Notes under the pieces: model-generated | The model's database searches: none | Seen by the model: only the letters and a program-made list of their open reading frames with translations | What the model was told of the DNA's origin: nothing | Part shown: positions 23,301 to 35,812 of the stretch, one piece after another | How positions within the stretch are numbered: position 1 is the first letter of the stretch | Layout: the number at the start of each line of letters is the position of its first letter | Assembly (NCBI GenBank): GCA_958298945.1 | Contig: OY282609.1 | Span: 40,748,954 to 40,812,953, forward strand | Length of the DNA: 64,000 nt | Direction: 5' to 3' | From: Atherix ibis | Lineage: Eukaryota > Arthropoda > Insecta > Diptera > Athericidae | Made by a program: the position numbers and the translations under genes

Positions 23301-24030
23301 CAGTATAGATTTTCAGTAGAAATTATTAGTAGAAATTTTCAGTAGAAATTTTCAGTAGAAATTTTCAGTACAAATTTTCAGTAGAAATTTTCAGTAGAAA
23401 TTTTCAGTAGAAATTTTCAGTAGAAATTTTCAGTATAAATTTTCAGTATAAATTTTCAGTAGAAATTTTAGTGCGAATTATCAGTAGAAATCTTCAGCAT
23501 ACATTTTTAGTTGAAATTGTCAGTAGAAATTTTCAGTAGAAATTTTCAGTAGAAATTTTTAGTAGAAATTTTCAGTAGAAATTTTCAGTAGAAATTTTCA
23601 GTAGACATTTTCAGTGCCAATTGTCAGTAGCAATTTTGGGTAGAAATTTTCTGTATAGATTTTCAGTAGAAATTATTAGTAGAAATTTTCAGTAGAAATT
23701 TTCAGTAGAAATTATTAGTAGAAATTTTCAGTAGAAATTTTCAGTAGAAATTTTCAGTACAAATTTTCAGTAGAAATTTTCAGTAGAAATTTTCAGTAGA
23801 AATTTTCAGTAGAAATTTTCAGTATAAATTTTCAGTATAAATTTTCAGTAGAAATTTTAGTGCGAATTATCAGTAGAAATCTTCAGCATACATTTTTAGT
23901 TGAAATTGTCAGTAGAAATTTTCAGTAGAAATTTTCAGTAGGAATTTTCAGTAGAAATTTTCAGTAGAAATTTTCAGTAGAAATTTTCAGTAGAAATTTT
24001 CAGTAGAAATTTTCAGTAGAAATTTTCAGT
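23301..24030 (+). repeat. Tandem pair of about 350-389 bp
   Basis: tatagattttcagtaga (23301) recurs at 23651 (offset 350). The next marker, gtgcgaatta with cttcagcatacattt, goes from 23471 to 23860 (offset 389). The growth of 39 bp is exactly three monomers. Confidence 0.75.
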
Positions 24031-24654
24031 AGAAGTTTTCAGTAGAAATTTTCAGTAGAAATTTTCAGTAGAAATTTTCGGTAGAAATTTGTAGGAGAAA
24101 TTTTCAGTAGAAATTTTTAGTAGAAATTTTCAGTAGAAATTTTTAGTAGAAATTTTCAGTAGAAATTTTTAGTAGAAATTTTCAGTAGAAATTTTAAGTA
24201 GAAATTTTCGGTAGAAATTTTCAGTAGAAATTTTCAGTAGAAATTTTCAGTAGAAATTTTCAGTAGAAATTTTCAATAGAAATTTTCAGTAGAAATTTTC
24301 TGTAGAAATCTTCAGTAGAAATTTTTAGTATAAATTTTTAGTATAAATTTTCAGTACAAATTTTCAGTACAAATTTTCAGTAGAAATTTTCAATATAAAT
24401 TTTCAGTAGGAATTTTCAGTAGAAATTTTAGTGCGAATTATCAGTAGAAATGTTCAGTATAAATTTCTAGTTGAAATTTTTAGTAGAAATTTTCAGTAGA
24501 AATTTTCAGTAGAAATTTTCAGTAGAAATTTTCAGTAGAAATTTTCAGTAGAAATTTTCAGTAGAAATTTTCAGTAGAAATTTTCAGTAGAAATTTTCAG
24601 TAGAAATTTTCAGTAGAAATTTTCAGTAGAAATTTTCAGTACCATTTGTCAGTA

Positions 24655-27560
24655 GCAATTTTGGGTAGAAATTTTCAGTAGAAATTTTCAGTAGAAATCT
24701 TAGGTAAAAATTTTCAGCAGAAATTTGCAATAGAAATTTTCAGTAGAAATTTTCAGTAGAAATCTTCCGTAGAAATTTTCAATATAAATTTTCACTATGA
24801 ATTTTCAGTAGAAATTTTCAGTAGGAATTTTCAGAGAAATGTTCAGTAGTAATTTTCAGAGAAATTTTTAGTAGAAATTTTCAGTAGATATTTTCAATAG
24901 AAATTTCAGTAGAAATTTTCAGTAGAAATTTTCGGTACAAATTTTCAGTAGAAATTTTCAGTAGAAATTTTCAGTAAAAATTTTCAGTAGAAATTTGCAG
25001 TAGAAATTTTCAGTAAAAATTTTCAGTAGAAATTTTCAGTAGAAGTTTTCAGTAGAAATTTTCAGTAGAAATTTTCAGTAGATATTTTCAGTGGGAATTA
25101 TCAGTAGAAATGTTGGCATAAATTTTTAGTAGAATTTTTAGTAGAATTTTTTAGCAGAAATTTTAGTAGAAATTTTTAGTAGAAATTTTCAGTAGAAATT
25201 TTCAGTAGAAATTTTCAGTAGAAATTTTCAGTAGAAATTTTCAGTAGAAATTTTCAGTAGAAATTTTCGGTAGAAATTTTTAGGAGAAATTTTTAGGAGA
25301 AATTTTCGGTAGAAATTTTTAGGAGAAATTTTAAGTAGAAATTTTTAGTAGAAATTTTCAGTAGAAATTTTAGTGCGAATTATCAGTAGAAATATTCAGC
25401 ATAAATTTTTAGTTGAAATTTTCAGTAAATATTTTCAGTAGAAATTTTTAGTAGAAATTTCAATAGAAATTTTCAGTAGAAATTTTCAGTAGAAATTTTC
25501 AGTAGAAATTTCCAGTAGAAATTTTCAGTAGAAATTTTCAGTAGAAATTTTCAGTAGAAATTTTCAGTACCAATTGTCAGTAGCAATTTTGGGTAGAAAT
25601 TTTCAGTAGAAATTTTCAGTAGAAATCTTAGGTAAAAATTTTCAGCAGAAATTTGCAATAGAAATTTTCAGTAGAAATTTTCAGTAGAAATCTTCAGTAG
25701 AAATTTTCAATATAAATTTTCACTATGAATTTTCAGTAGAAATTTTCAGTAGGAATTTTCAGAGAAATGTTCAGTAGTAATTTTCAGAGAAATTTTTAGT
25801 AGAAATTTTCAGTAGATATTTTCAATAGAAATTTCAGTAGAAATTTTCAGTAGAAATTTTCGTTACAAATTTTCAGTAGAAATTTTCAGTAGAAATTTTC
25901 AGTAAAAATTTTCAGTAGAAATTTGCAGTAGAAATTTTCAGTAAAAATTTTCAGTAGAAATTTTCAGTAGAAATTTTCAGTAGAAGTTTTCAGTAGAAAT
26001 TTTCAGTAGAAATTTTCAGTAGATATTTTCAGTGGGAATTATCAGTAGAAATGTTGGCATAAATTTTTAGTAGAATTTTTAGTAGAATTTTTTAGCAGAA
26101 ATTTTAGTAGAAATTTTTAGTAGAAATTTTCAGTAGAAATTTTCAGTAGAAATTTTCAGTAGAAATTTTCAGTAGAAATTTTCAGTAGAAATTTTCGGTA
26201 GAAATTTTTAGGAGAAATTTTTAGGAGAAATTTTCGGTAGAAATTTTTAGGAGAAATTTTAAGTAGAAATTTTTAGTAGAAATTTTCAGTAGAAATTTTA
26301 GTGCGAATTATCAGTAGAAATGTTCAGCATAAATTTTTAGTTGAAATTTTCAGTAAATATTTTCAGTAGAAATTTTTAGTAGAAATTTCAATAGAAATTT
26401 TCAGTAGAAATTTTCAGTAGAAATTTTCAGTAGAAATTTTCAATATAAATTTTCAGTAGAAATTTTAGTGCGAATTATCAGTAGAAATCTTCAGCATAAA
26501 TTTTTAGTTGAAATTGTCAGTAGAAATTTTCAGTAGAAATTTTTAGTAGAAATTTTCAGTAGAAATTTTCAGTAGAAATTTTCAGTAGTAATTTCCAGTA
26601 GAAATTTTCAGTAGAAATTTTCAGTAGAAATTTTCAGTAGAAATTTTCAGTAGAAATTTTCAGTACCAATTGTCAGTAGCAATTTTGGGTAGAAATTTTC
26701 AGTAGAAATTTTCAGTAGAAATCTTAGGTAAAAATTTTCAGCAGAAATTTGCAATAGAAATTTTCAGTAGAAATTTTCAGTAGAAATCTTCAGTAGAAAT
26801 TTTCAATATAAATTTTCACTATGAATTTTCAGTAGAAATTTTCAGTAGGAATTTTCAGAGAAATGTTCAGTAGTAATTTTCAGAGAAATTTTTAGTAGAA
26901 ATTTTCAGTAGATATTTTCAATAAAAATTTCAGTAGAAATTTTCAGTAGAAATTTTCGGTACAAATTTTCAGTAGAAATTTTCAGTAGAAATTTTCAGTA
27001 AAAATTTTCAGTAGAAATTTGCAGTAGAAATTTTCAGTAAAAATTATCAGTAGAAATTTTCAGTAGAAGTTTTCAGTAGAAATTTTCAGTAGAAATTTTC
27101 AGTAGATATTTTCAGTGGGAATTATCAGTAGAAATGTTGGCATAAATTTTTAGTAGAATTTTTAGTAGAATTTTTTAGCAGAAATTTTAGTAGAAATTTT
27201 TAGTAGAAATTTTCAGTAGAAATTTTCAGTAGAAATTTTCAGTAGAAATTTTCAGTAGAAATTTTCAGTAGAAATTTTCGGTAGAAATTTTTAGGCGAAA
27301 TTTTTAGGAGAAATTTTCGGTAGAAATTTTTAGGAGAAATTTTAAGTAGAAATTTTTAGTAGAAATTTTCAGTAGAAATTTTAGTGCGAATTATCAGTAG
27401 AAATGTTCAGCATAAATTTTTAGTTGAAAGTTCCAGTAAATATTTTCAGTAGAAATTTTTAGTAGAAATTTCAATAGAAATTTTCAGTAGAAATTTTCAG
27501 TAGAAATTTTCAGTAGAAATTTTCAGTAGAAATTTTCAGTAGAAATTTTCAGTAGAAATT
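24655..27560 (+). repeat. Three tandem units of 0.93-1.1 kb
   Basis: gcaattttgggtag occurs at 24655, 25583 and 26689 (spacings 928 and 1,106). Each is followed by aatcttaggtaaaa, cagcagaaatttgcaatag, cactatgaatt and tgttggcat (25111, 26052, 27135), then ttaggag and gtgcgaatta. The second-to-third unit is longer because an extra gtgcgaattatc / cttcagcat block (about 26,440-26,620) lies at its end. A worn relative with tgttggcat is at 29795. Confidence 0.8.
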
Positions 27561-28365
27561 TTCAGTAGAAATTTTCAGTATGAATTTTCAGTAGAAATTT
27601 TAGTGCGAATTATCAGTAGAAATGTTCCGCATAAATTTTTAGTAGAAATTTTCGGTAGAAATTTTTAGGAGAAATTTTCAGTAGAAATTTTTAGTAGAAA
27701 TTTTAAGTAGAAATTTTCAGTAGAAATTTTTAGTAGAAATTTTCAGTAGATATTTTCAGTAGAAATTTTCGGTAGAAATTTTCAGTAGAAATTTTCAGTA
27801 GAAATTTTCAGTAGAAATTTTCAGTAGAAATTTTCAGTAGAAATTTTCAGTACAAATTTTCAGTAGAAATTTTCAGTAGAAATTTTCAATATAAATTTTC
27901 AGTAGAAATTTTAGTGCGAATTATCAGTAAAAATGTTCAGCATAAATTTTTAGTTGAAATTTTCAGTATAAATTTTCAGTAGAAATTATTAGTAGAAATT
28001 TTCAGTAGAAATTTTCAGTAGAAATTTTCAGTACAAATTTTCAGTAGAAATTTTCAGTAGAAATTTTCAATATAAATTTTCAGTAGAAATTTTAGTGCGA
28101 ATTATCAGTAGAAATCTTCAACATAAATTTTTAGTTGAAATTGTCAGTAGAAATTTTCAGTAGAAATTTTCAGTAGAAATTTTTAGTAGAAATTTTCAGT
28201 AGAAATTTTCAGTAGAAATTTTCAGTAGAAATTTTCAGTGCCAATTGTCAGTAGCAATTTTGGGTAGAAATTTTCTGTAAAAATTTTCAGTAGAAATAGT
28301 TAGCAGAAATTTTCAGTAGGAATTTTCAGTAGAAATTTTCAGTGGGAATTATCAGTAGAAATGTT

Positions 28366-29191
28366 CAGCATAAATTTTTAGTAGAATTTTTAGTAGAAAT
28401 TTTTAGCAGAAATTTTAGTAGAAATGTTTAGTAGAAATTTACAGTAGAAATTTTCCGTAGAAATTTTCGGTAGAAATTTGTAGGAGAAATTTTCAGTAGA
28501 AATTTTTAGTAGAAATTTTAAGTAGAAATTTTTAGTAGAAATCTTCAGTAGAAATTTTTAGTATAAATTTTCAGTACAAATTTTCAGTACAAATTTTCAG
28601 TAGAAATTTTCAATATAAATTTTCAGTAGGAATTTTCAGTAGAAATTTTAGTGCGAATTATCAGTAGAAATGTTCAGCATAAATTTCTAGTTGAAATTTT
28701 TAGTAGAAATTTTCAGTAGAAATTTTTAGTAGAAATTTTCAGTAGAAATTTTCAGTAGAAATTTTCAGTAGAAATTTTCAGCATAAATTTTTAGTAGAAT
28801 TTTTAGTAGAAATTTTTAGCAGAAATTTTAGTAGAAATGTTTAGTAGAAATTTACAGTAGAAATTTTCCGTAGAAATTTTCGGTAGAAATTTGTAGGAGA
28901 AATTTTCAGTAGAAATTTTTAGTAGAAGTTTTCAGTAGAAATTTTTAGTAGAAATCTTCAGTAGAAATTTTTAGTAGAAATTTTCAGTACAAATTTTCAG
29001 TACAAATTTTCAGTAGAAATTTTCAATATAAATTTTCAGTAGGAATTTTCAGTAGAAATTTTAGTGCTAATTATCAGTAGAAATGTTCAGCATAAATTTC
29101 TAGTTGAAATTTTTAGTAGAAATTTTCAGTAGAAATTTTTAGTAGAAATTTTCAGTAGAAATTTTCAGTAGAAATTTTCAGTAGAAATTTT
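28366..29191 (+). repeat. 413-bp exact-spaced tandem duplication
   Basis: cagcataaattttt at 28366 and 28779, ccgtagaaattttcgg at 28455 and 28868, and ctagttg at 28687 and 29100 are all 413 bp apart. The second copy starts with ttttcagcat rather than gttcagcat, so the junction fuses a canonical monomer to the middle of the cagcat monomer near 28,779. Confidence 0.85.
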
Positions 29192-32100
29192 CAGTAGAAA
29201 TTTTCAGTAGAAATTTTCAGTAGAAATTTTCAGTAGAAATTTTCAGTAGAAATTTTCAGTAGAAATTTTCAGTAGAAATGTTCAGTAGAAATTTTCAGTA
29301 GAAATTTTCAGTAGAAATTTTCATTACCAATTGTCAGTAGCAATTTTGGGTAGAAATTTTGAGTAGAAATTTTCAGTAGAAATCTTAAGTAAAAATTTTC
29401 AGCAGAAATTTGCAGTAGAAATTTTCAGTAGAAATTTTCAGTAGAAATCTTCAGCAGAAATTTTCAATATAAATTTTCACTATGAATTTTCAGTAGAAAT
29501 TTTCAGTAGGAATTTTCAGAGAAATGTTCAGTAGTAATTTTCAGAGAAATTTTTAGTAGAAATTTTCAGTAGATATTTTCAATAGAAATTTCAGTAGAAA
29601 TTTTCAGTAGAAATTTTCGGTAGAAATTTTCAGTAGAAATTTTCAGTAGAAATTTTCAGTAGAAATTTTCAGTAGAAATTTGCAGTAGAAATTTTCAGTA
29701 AATATTTTCAGTAGAATTTTCAGTAAAAGTTTTCAGTAGAAATTTTCAGTAGAAATTTTCAGTAGATATTTTCAGTGGGAATTATCAGTAGAAATGTTGG
29801 CATAATATTTTAGTAGAATTTTTAGTAGAAATTTTTAGCAGAAATTTTAGTAGAAATTTTTAGTAGAAATTTTCAGTAGAAATTTCAGTAGAAATTTTCA
29901 GTAGAAATTTTCAGTAGAAATTTTCAGTAGAAATTTTCAGTAGAAATTTTTAGTAGAAATTTTCAGGAGAAATTTTCAGGAGAAATTTTCAGTAGAAATT
30001 TTCAGTACAAATTTTCATAGAAATTTTCAGTAGAAATTTTCAGAAGAAATTTTCAATATAAATTTTCAGTAGGAATTTTCAGAAGAAATTTTAGTGCGAA
30101 TTATCAGTAGAAATGTTCAGCATAAATTTTTAGTTGAAATTTTCAGAAGAAAATTTCAGTAGAAAATTTTAGTAGAAATTTTCAGTAAAAATTTTCGGTA
30201 GAAATTTTCGGTCAAAATTTTCAGTAGAAATTTTCAGTAGAAATTTTCAGTAGAAATTTTCAGTAGAAATTTTCAGTAGAAATTTTCAGTAGAAATTTTC
30301 AGTAGAAATTTTCAGTAGAAATTTTCAGTAGAAATTTTCAGTAGAAATTTTCAGTAGAAATTTTCAGTAGACATTTTCAGTAGAAATTTTCAGTAGAAAT
30401 TTTCAGTAGACATTTTCAGTACCAATTGTCTGTAGCAATTTTGGGTAGAAATTTTCTGTAAAAATTTTCAGTAGAAATAGTTAGTAGAAATTTTCAGTAG
30501 GAGTTATCAGAGAAATGTTCAGTAGAAATGTTCAGTAGAAATTTTCAGTAGAAATTTTCAGTGGGAATTTTCAGTGGGAATTATCAGTAGAAATGTTCAG
30601 CATAAATGTTTAGTACAATTTTTGGTAGAAATTTTTAGCAGAAATTTTAGTAGAAATTTTTAGTAGAAATTTTCAGTAGAAATTTTCAGTAGAAATTTTC
30701 AGTAGAAATTTTCAGTACAAATTTTCAGTAGAAATTTTCAGTAGAAATTTTTAGTACCAATTGTCAGTAGCAATTTAGGGTAGAAATATTCAGTAGAAAT
30801 CTTAAGTAGAAATTTTCAATAAAAGTTTTCAGTAGAAATCTTAAGTAAAAATTTTCAACAGAAATTTTCAGTAGAAATTTTCAGTAGAAATTTTTAGTAG
30901 AAATTTTCAATAGAAATTTTGCAGTAGATATTTTCAGTAGAAATTTTCAGTAGAAATTTTCAGTAGAAATTTTTAGTAGAAATTTTCAGTAGAAATTTTT
31001 AGTAGAAATTTTCAGTAGAAATTTTTAGTAGAAATTTTTAGTAGAAATTTTCAGTAGAAATTTCCAGTAGAAATGTTCAGTAGAAATTTTCAGTAGAAAT
31101 TTTCAGTAGAAATTTTCAGTAGAAATTTTCAGTATAAATTTCAGTAGAAATTTTCAGTAGAAATCTTAAGTAAAAATTTTCAACAGAAATTTTCAGTAGA
31201 AATTTTCAGTAGAAATTTTCAGTAGAAATTTTCAGTAGAAATTTTCAGTAGAAATCTTCAGTAGAAATTTTCAATATAAATTTTCAGTAGAAATTTTCAG
31301 TAGGAATTTTCAGAGAAATGTTCAGTAGTAATTTTCAAAAGAAATTTGCAGTAAGAAATTTTCAGCAAAAATGTTCAGTAGAAATTTTCAGTAGAAGTTT
31401 TCAGTAAAAATGTTCAGTAGAAATTTTCAGTAGATATTTTCAGTGGGAATTATCAGTAGAAATGTTCATCATACATTTTTAGTATAATTTTTAGAAGAAA
31501 TTTTTAGCAGAAATTTTCAGTAGAAATTTTCAGTAGAAATTTTTAGTAGAAATTTTCAGTAGAAATTTCCAGTAGAAATGTTCAGTAGAAATTTTCAGTA
31601 GAAATTTTCAGTAGAAATTTTCAGTAGAAATTTTCAGTAGAAATTTTCAGTAGAAATTTTCAGTAGAAATTTTCAGTAGAAATCTTAAGTAAAAATTTTC
31701 AACAGAAATTTTCAGTAGAAATTTTCAGTAGAAATTTTCAGTAGAAATTTTCAGTAGAAATTTTCAGTAGAAATCTTCAGTAGAAATTTTCAATATAAAT
31801 TTTCACTATGAATTTTCAGTAGAAATTTTCAGTAGGAATTTTCAGAGAAATGTTCAGTAGTAATTTTCAAAATAAATTTGCAGTAGAAATTTTCAGTAAA
31901 AATTTTCAGTAGAAATTTTCAGTAGAAGTTTTCAGTAAAAATTTTCAGTAGAAATTTTCAGTAGATATTTTCAGTGGGAATTATCAGTAGAAATGTTCAG
32001 CATACATTTTTAGTAGAATTTTTAGTAGAAATTTTTAGCAGAAATTTTAGTAGAAATTTTTAGTAGAAATTTTCAGTAGAAATTTTCAGTAGAAATTTTC

Positions 32101-32403
32101 AGTAGAAATTTTCAGTAGAAATTTTCAGTAGAAATTTTCAGTAGAAATTTTTGGTAGAAATTTTTAGGAGAAATTTTCAGTAGAAATTTTTAGTAGAAAT
32201 TTTCAGTAGAAATTTTTAGTACAAATCTTAAGTAGAAATTTTCAGTAGAAATTTTCAGTAGAAATTTTCAGTAGAAATTTTCAGTAGAAATTTTCAGTAG
32301 AAATTTTCAGTAGAAATTTTCAGTAGAAATTTTCAGTAGAAATTTTCAGTAGAAATTTTCAGTAGAAATTTTCAGTAGAAATTTTTAGTACCAATTGTCA
32401 GTA

Positions 32404-35400
32404 GCAATTTTGGGTAGAAATTTTCAGTAGAAATCTTAAGTAGAAATTTTCAATAATAGTTTTCAGTAGAAATCTTAAGTAAAAATTTTCAAGAGAAATT
32501 TTCAGTAGAAATTTTCAGTAGAAATTTTCAGTAGAAATCTTCAGTAGAAATTTTCAATAGAAATTTTGCAGTAGATATTTTCAGTAGAAATTTTCAGTAG
32601 AAATTTTCAGTAGAAATTTTCAGTAGAAATTTTCAGTAGAAATTTCCAGTAGAAATTTTCAGTAGAAATTTTCAGTAGAAATTTTCAGTAGAAATTTTCA
32701 GTAGAAATTTTCAGTAGAAATTTTCAGTAGAAATTTTCAGTAGAAATTTTCAGTAGAATTTTCAGTAGAAATTTTCAGTAGAAATTTTCATTAGAAATTT
32801 TCAGTAGAATTTTTCAGTAGAATTTTTCAGTAGAAATTTTCAGTAGAAATTTTCAGTAGAAATTTTCAGTAGAAATTTTCAGTAGAAATTTTCAGTAGAA
32901 ATTTTCAGTAGAAATTTTCAGTAGAAATTTTCAGTAGAAATTTTCAGTACCAATTGTCAGTACCAATTGTCAGTAGCAATTATGGGTAGAAATTTTCAGT
33001 AGAAATCTTAAGTAGAAATTTTCAGTAATAGTTTTCAGTAGAAATCTTAAGTAAAAATTTTCAACAGAAATTTTCAGAAGAAATTTTCAGTAGAAATTTT
33101 CAGTAGAAATTTTCAGTGGAAATCTTCAGTAGAAATTTTCAATATAAATTTTCACTATGAATTTTCAGTAGAAATTTTCAGTAGGAATTTTCAGAGAAAT
33201 GTTCAGTAGTAATTTTCAGTAGAAATTTGCAGTAGAAATTTTCAGTAAAAATTTTCAGTAGAAATTTTCAGTAGAAGTTTTCAGTAAAAATTTTCAGTAG
33301 AAATTTTCAGTAGATATTTTCAGTGGGAATTATCAGTAGAAATGTTCAGCATAAATTTTTAGTAGAATTTATAGTAGAAATTTTTAGCAGAAATTTTAGT
33401 AGAAATTTTCAGTAGAAATTTTCAGTAGAAATTTTCAGTAGAAATTTTCAGTAGAAATTTTCAGTAGAAATCTTCAGTGGAAATTTTCAATATAAATTTT
33501 CACTATGAATTTTCAGTAGAAATTTTCAGTAGGAATTTTCAGAGAAATGTTCAGTAGTAATTTTCAAAAGAAATTTGCAGTAGAAATTTTCAGTAAAAAT
33601 TTTCAGTAGAAATTTTCAGTAGAAGTTTTCAGTAAAAATTTTCAGTAGAAATTTTCAGTAGATATTTTCAGTGGGAATTATCAGTAGAAATGTTCAGCAT
33701 ACATTTTTAGTAGAATTTTTAGTAGAAATTTTTAGCAGAAATTTTAGTAGAAATTTTTAGTAGAAATTTTCAGTAGAAATTTTCAGTAGAAATTTTCAGT
33801 AGAAATTTTCAGTAGAAATTTTCAGTAGAAATTTTCAGTAGAAATTTTCAGTAGAAATTTTCAGTAGAAATTTTTGGTAGAAATTTTTAGGAGAAATTTT
33901 CAGTAGAAATTTTTAGTAGAAATTTTCAGTAGAAATTTTTAGTACAAATCTTAAGTAGAAATTTTCAGTAGAAATTTTCAGTAGAAATTTTCAGTAGAAA
34001 TTTTCAGTAGAAATTTTCAGTAGAAATTTTTAGTACCAATTGTCAGTAGCAATTTTGGGTAGAAATTTTCAGTAGAAATCTTAAGTAGAAATTTTCAATA
34101 ATAGTTTTCAGTAGAAATCTTAAGTAAAAATTTTCAAGAGAAATTTTCAGTAGAAATTTTCAGTAGAAATTTTCAGTAGAAATCTTCAGTAGAAATTTTC
34201 AATAGAAATTTTGCAGTAGATATTTTCAGTAGAAATTTTCAGTAGAAATTTTCAGTAGAAATTTTCAGTAGAAATTTCCAGTAGAAATTTTCAGTAGAAA
34301 TTTTCAGTAGAAATTTTCAGTAGAAATTTTCAGTAGAAATTTTCAGTAGAAATTTTCAGTAGAAATTTTCAGTAGAAATTTTCAGTAGAATTTTCAGTAG
34401 AAATTTTCAGTAGAAATTTTCATTAGAAATTTTCAGTAGAATTTTTCAGTAGAATTTTTCAGTAGAAATTTTCAGTAGAAATTTTCAGTAGAAATTTTCA
34501 GTAGAAATTTTCAGTAGAAATTTTCAGTAGAAATTTTCAGTAGAAATTTTCAGTAGAAATTTTCAGTAGAAATTTTCAGTAGAAATTTTCAGTACCAATT
34601 GTCAGTACCAATTGTCAGTAGCAATTTTGGGTAGAAATTTTCAGTAGAAATCTTAAGTAGAAATTTTCAGTAATAGTTTTCAGTAGAAATCTTAAGTAAA
34701 AATTTTCAACAGAAATTTTCAGAAGAAATTTTCAGTAGAAATTTTCAGTAGAAATTTTCAGTAGAAATTTTCAGTGGAAATCTTCAGTAGAAATTTTCAA
34801 TATAAATTTTCACTATGAATTTTCAGTAGAAATTTTCAGTAGAAGTTTTCAGTAAAAATGTTCAGTAGAAATTTTCAGTAGATATTTTCAGTGGGAATTA
34901 TCAGTAGAAATGTTCATCATACATTTTTAGTATAATTTTTAGAAGAAATTTTTAGCAGAAATTTTCAGTAGAAATTTTCAGTAGAAATTTTTAGTAGAAA
35001 TTTTCAGTAGAAATTTCCAGTAGAAATGTTCAGTAGAAATTTTCAGTAGAAATTTTCAGTAGAAATTTTCAGTAGAAATTTTCAGTAGAAATTTTCAGTA
35101 GAAATTTTCAGTAGAAAATTTCAGTAGAAGTCTTAAGTAAAAATTTTCAACAGAAATTTTCAGTAGAAATTTTCAGTAGAAATTTTCAGTAGAAATTTTC
35201 AGTAGAAATTTTCAGTAGAAATCTTCAGTAGAAATTTTCAATATAAATTTTCACTATGAATTTTCAGTAGAAATTTTCAGTAGGAATTTTCAGAGAAATG
35301 TTCAGTAGTAATTTTCAAAATAAATTTGCAGTAGAAATTTTCAGTAAAAATTTTCAGTAGAAATTTTCAGTAGAAGTTTTCAGTAAAAATTTTCAGTAGA

Positions 35401-35812
35401 AATTTTCAGTAGATATTTTCAGTGGGAATTATCAGTAGAAATGTTCAGCATACATTTTTAGTAGAATTTTTAGTAGAAATTTTTAGCAGAAATTTTAGTA
35501 GAAATTTTTAGTAGAAATTTTCAGTAGAAATTTTCAGTAGAAATTTTCAGTAGAAATTTTCAGTAGAAATTTTCAGTAGAAATTTTCAGTAGAAATTTTT
35601 GGTAGAAATTTTTAGGAGAAATTTTCAGTAGAAATTTTTAGTAGAAATTTTCAGTAGAAATTTTTAGTACAAATCTTAAGTAGAAATTTTCAGTAGAAAT
35701 TTTCAGTAGAAATTTTCAGTAGAAATTTTCAGTAGAAATTTTCAGTAGAAATTTTCAGTAGAAATTTTCAGTAGAAATTTTCAGTAGAAATTTTTAGTAC
35801 CAATTGTCAGTA
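32404..35812 (+). repeat. 3.41-kb two-unit repeat, copy 1
   Basis: Contains a 1,645-bp unit (32404-34048) and a 1,764-bp unit (34049-35812). The markers at 32404 and 34049 recur at 35813 and 37458, both exactly 3,409 bp on. The second unit carries the gttcatcatacattt variant (34911), the first carries gaatttatag (near 33365). Confidence 0.8.

Larger units (their letters stand above)
21980..30730 (+). repeat. Domain 2: dense 'gtgcgaattatc' blocks
   Basis: The marker tagtgcgaattatcag followed by aaatgttcagcat and tttttagttg recurs every few hundred bases (near 22345, 22705, 22955, 23255, 23471, 23860, 24432, 25373, 26288, 26468, 27385, 27600, 27915, 28095, 28653, 29067 and 30097). The ccaattgtcagtagc marker that dominates domains 3-4 first appears here (about 23,610). 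Several short tandem duplications, listed separately, lie inside. The domain 1 markers are absent. Confidence 0.75.

Noticed and set aside
32940..33000. CCAAT-box promoter element in accaattgtcag
   Set aside because: CCAAT occurs here and at dozens of other openers, but only as two base changes in a satellite monomer, with no gene or promoter context.
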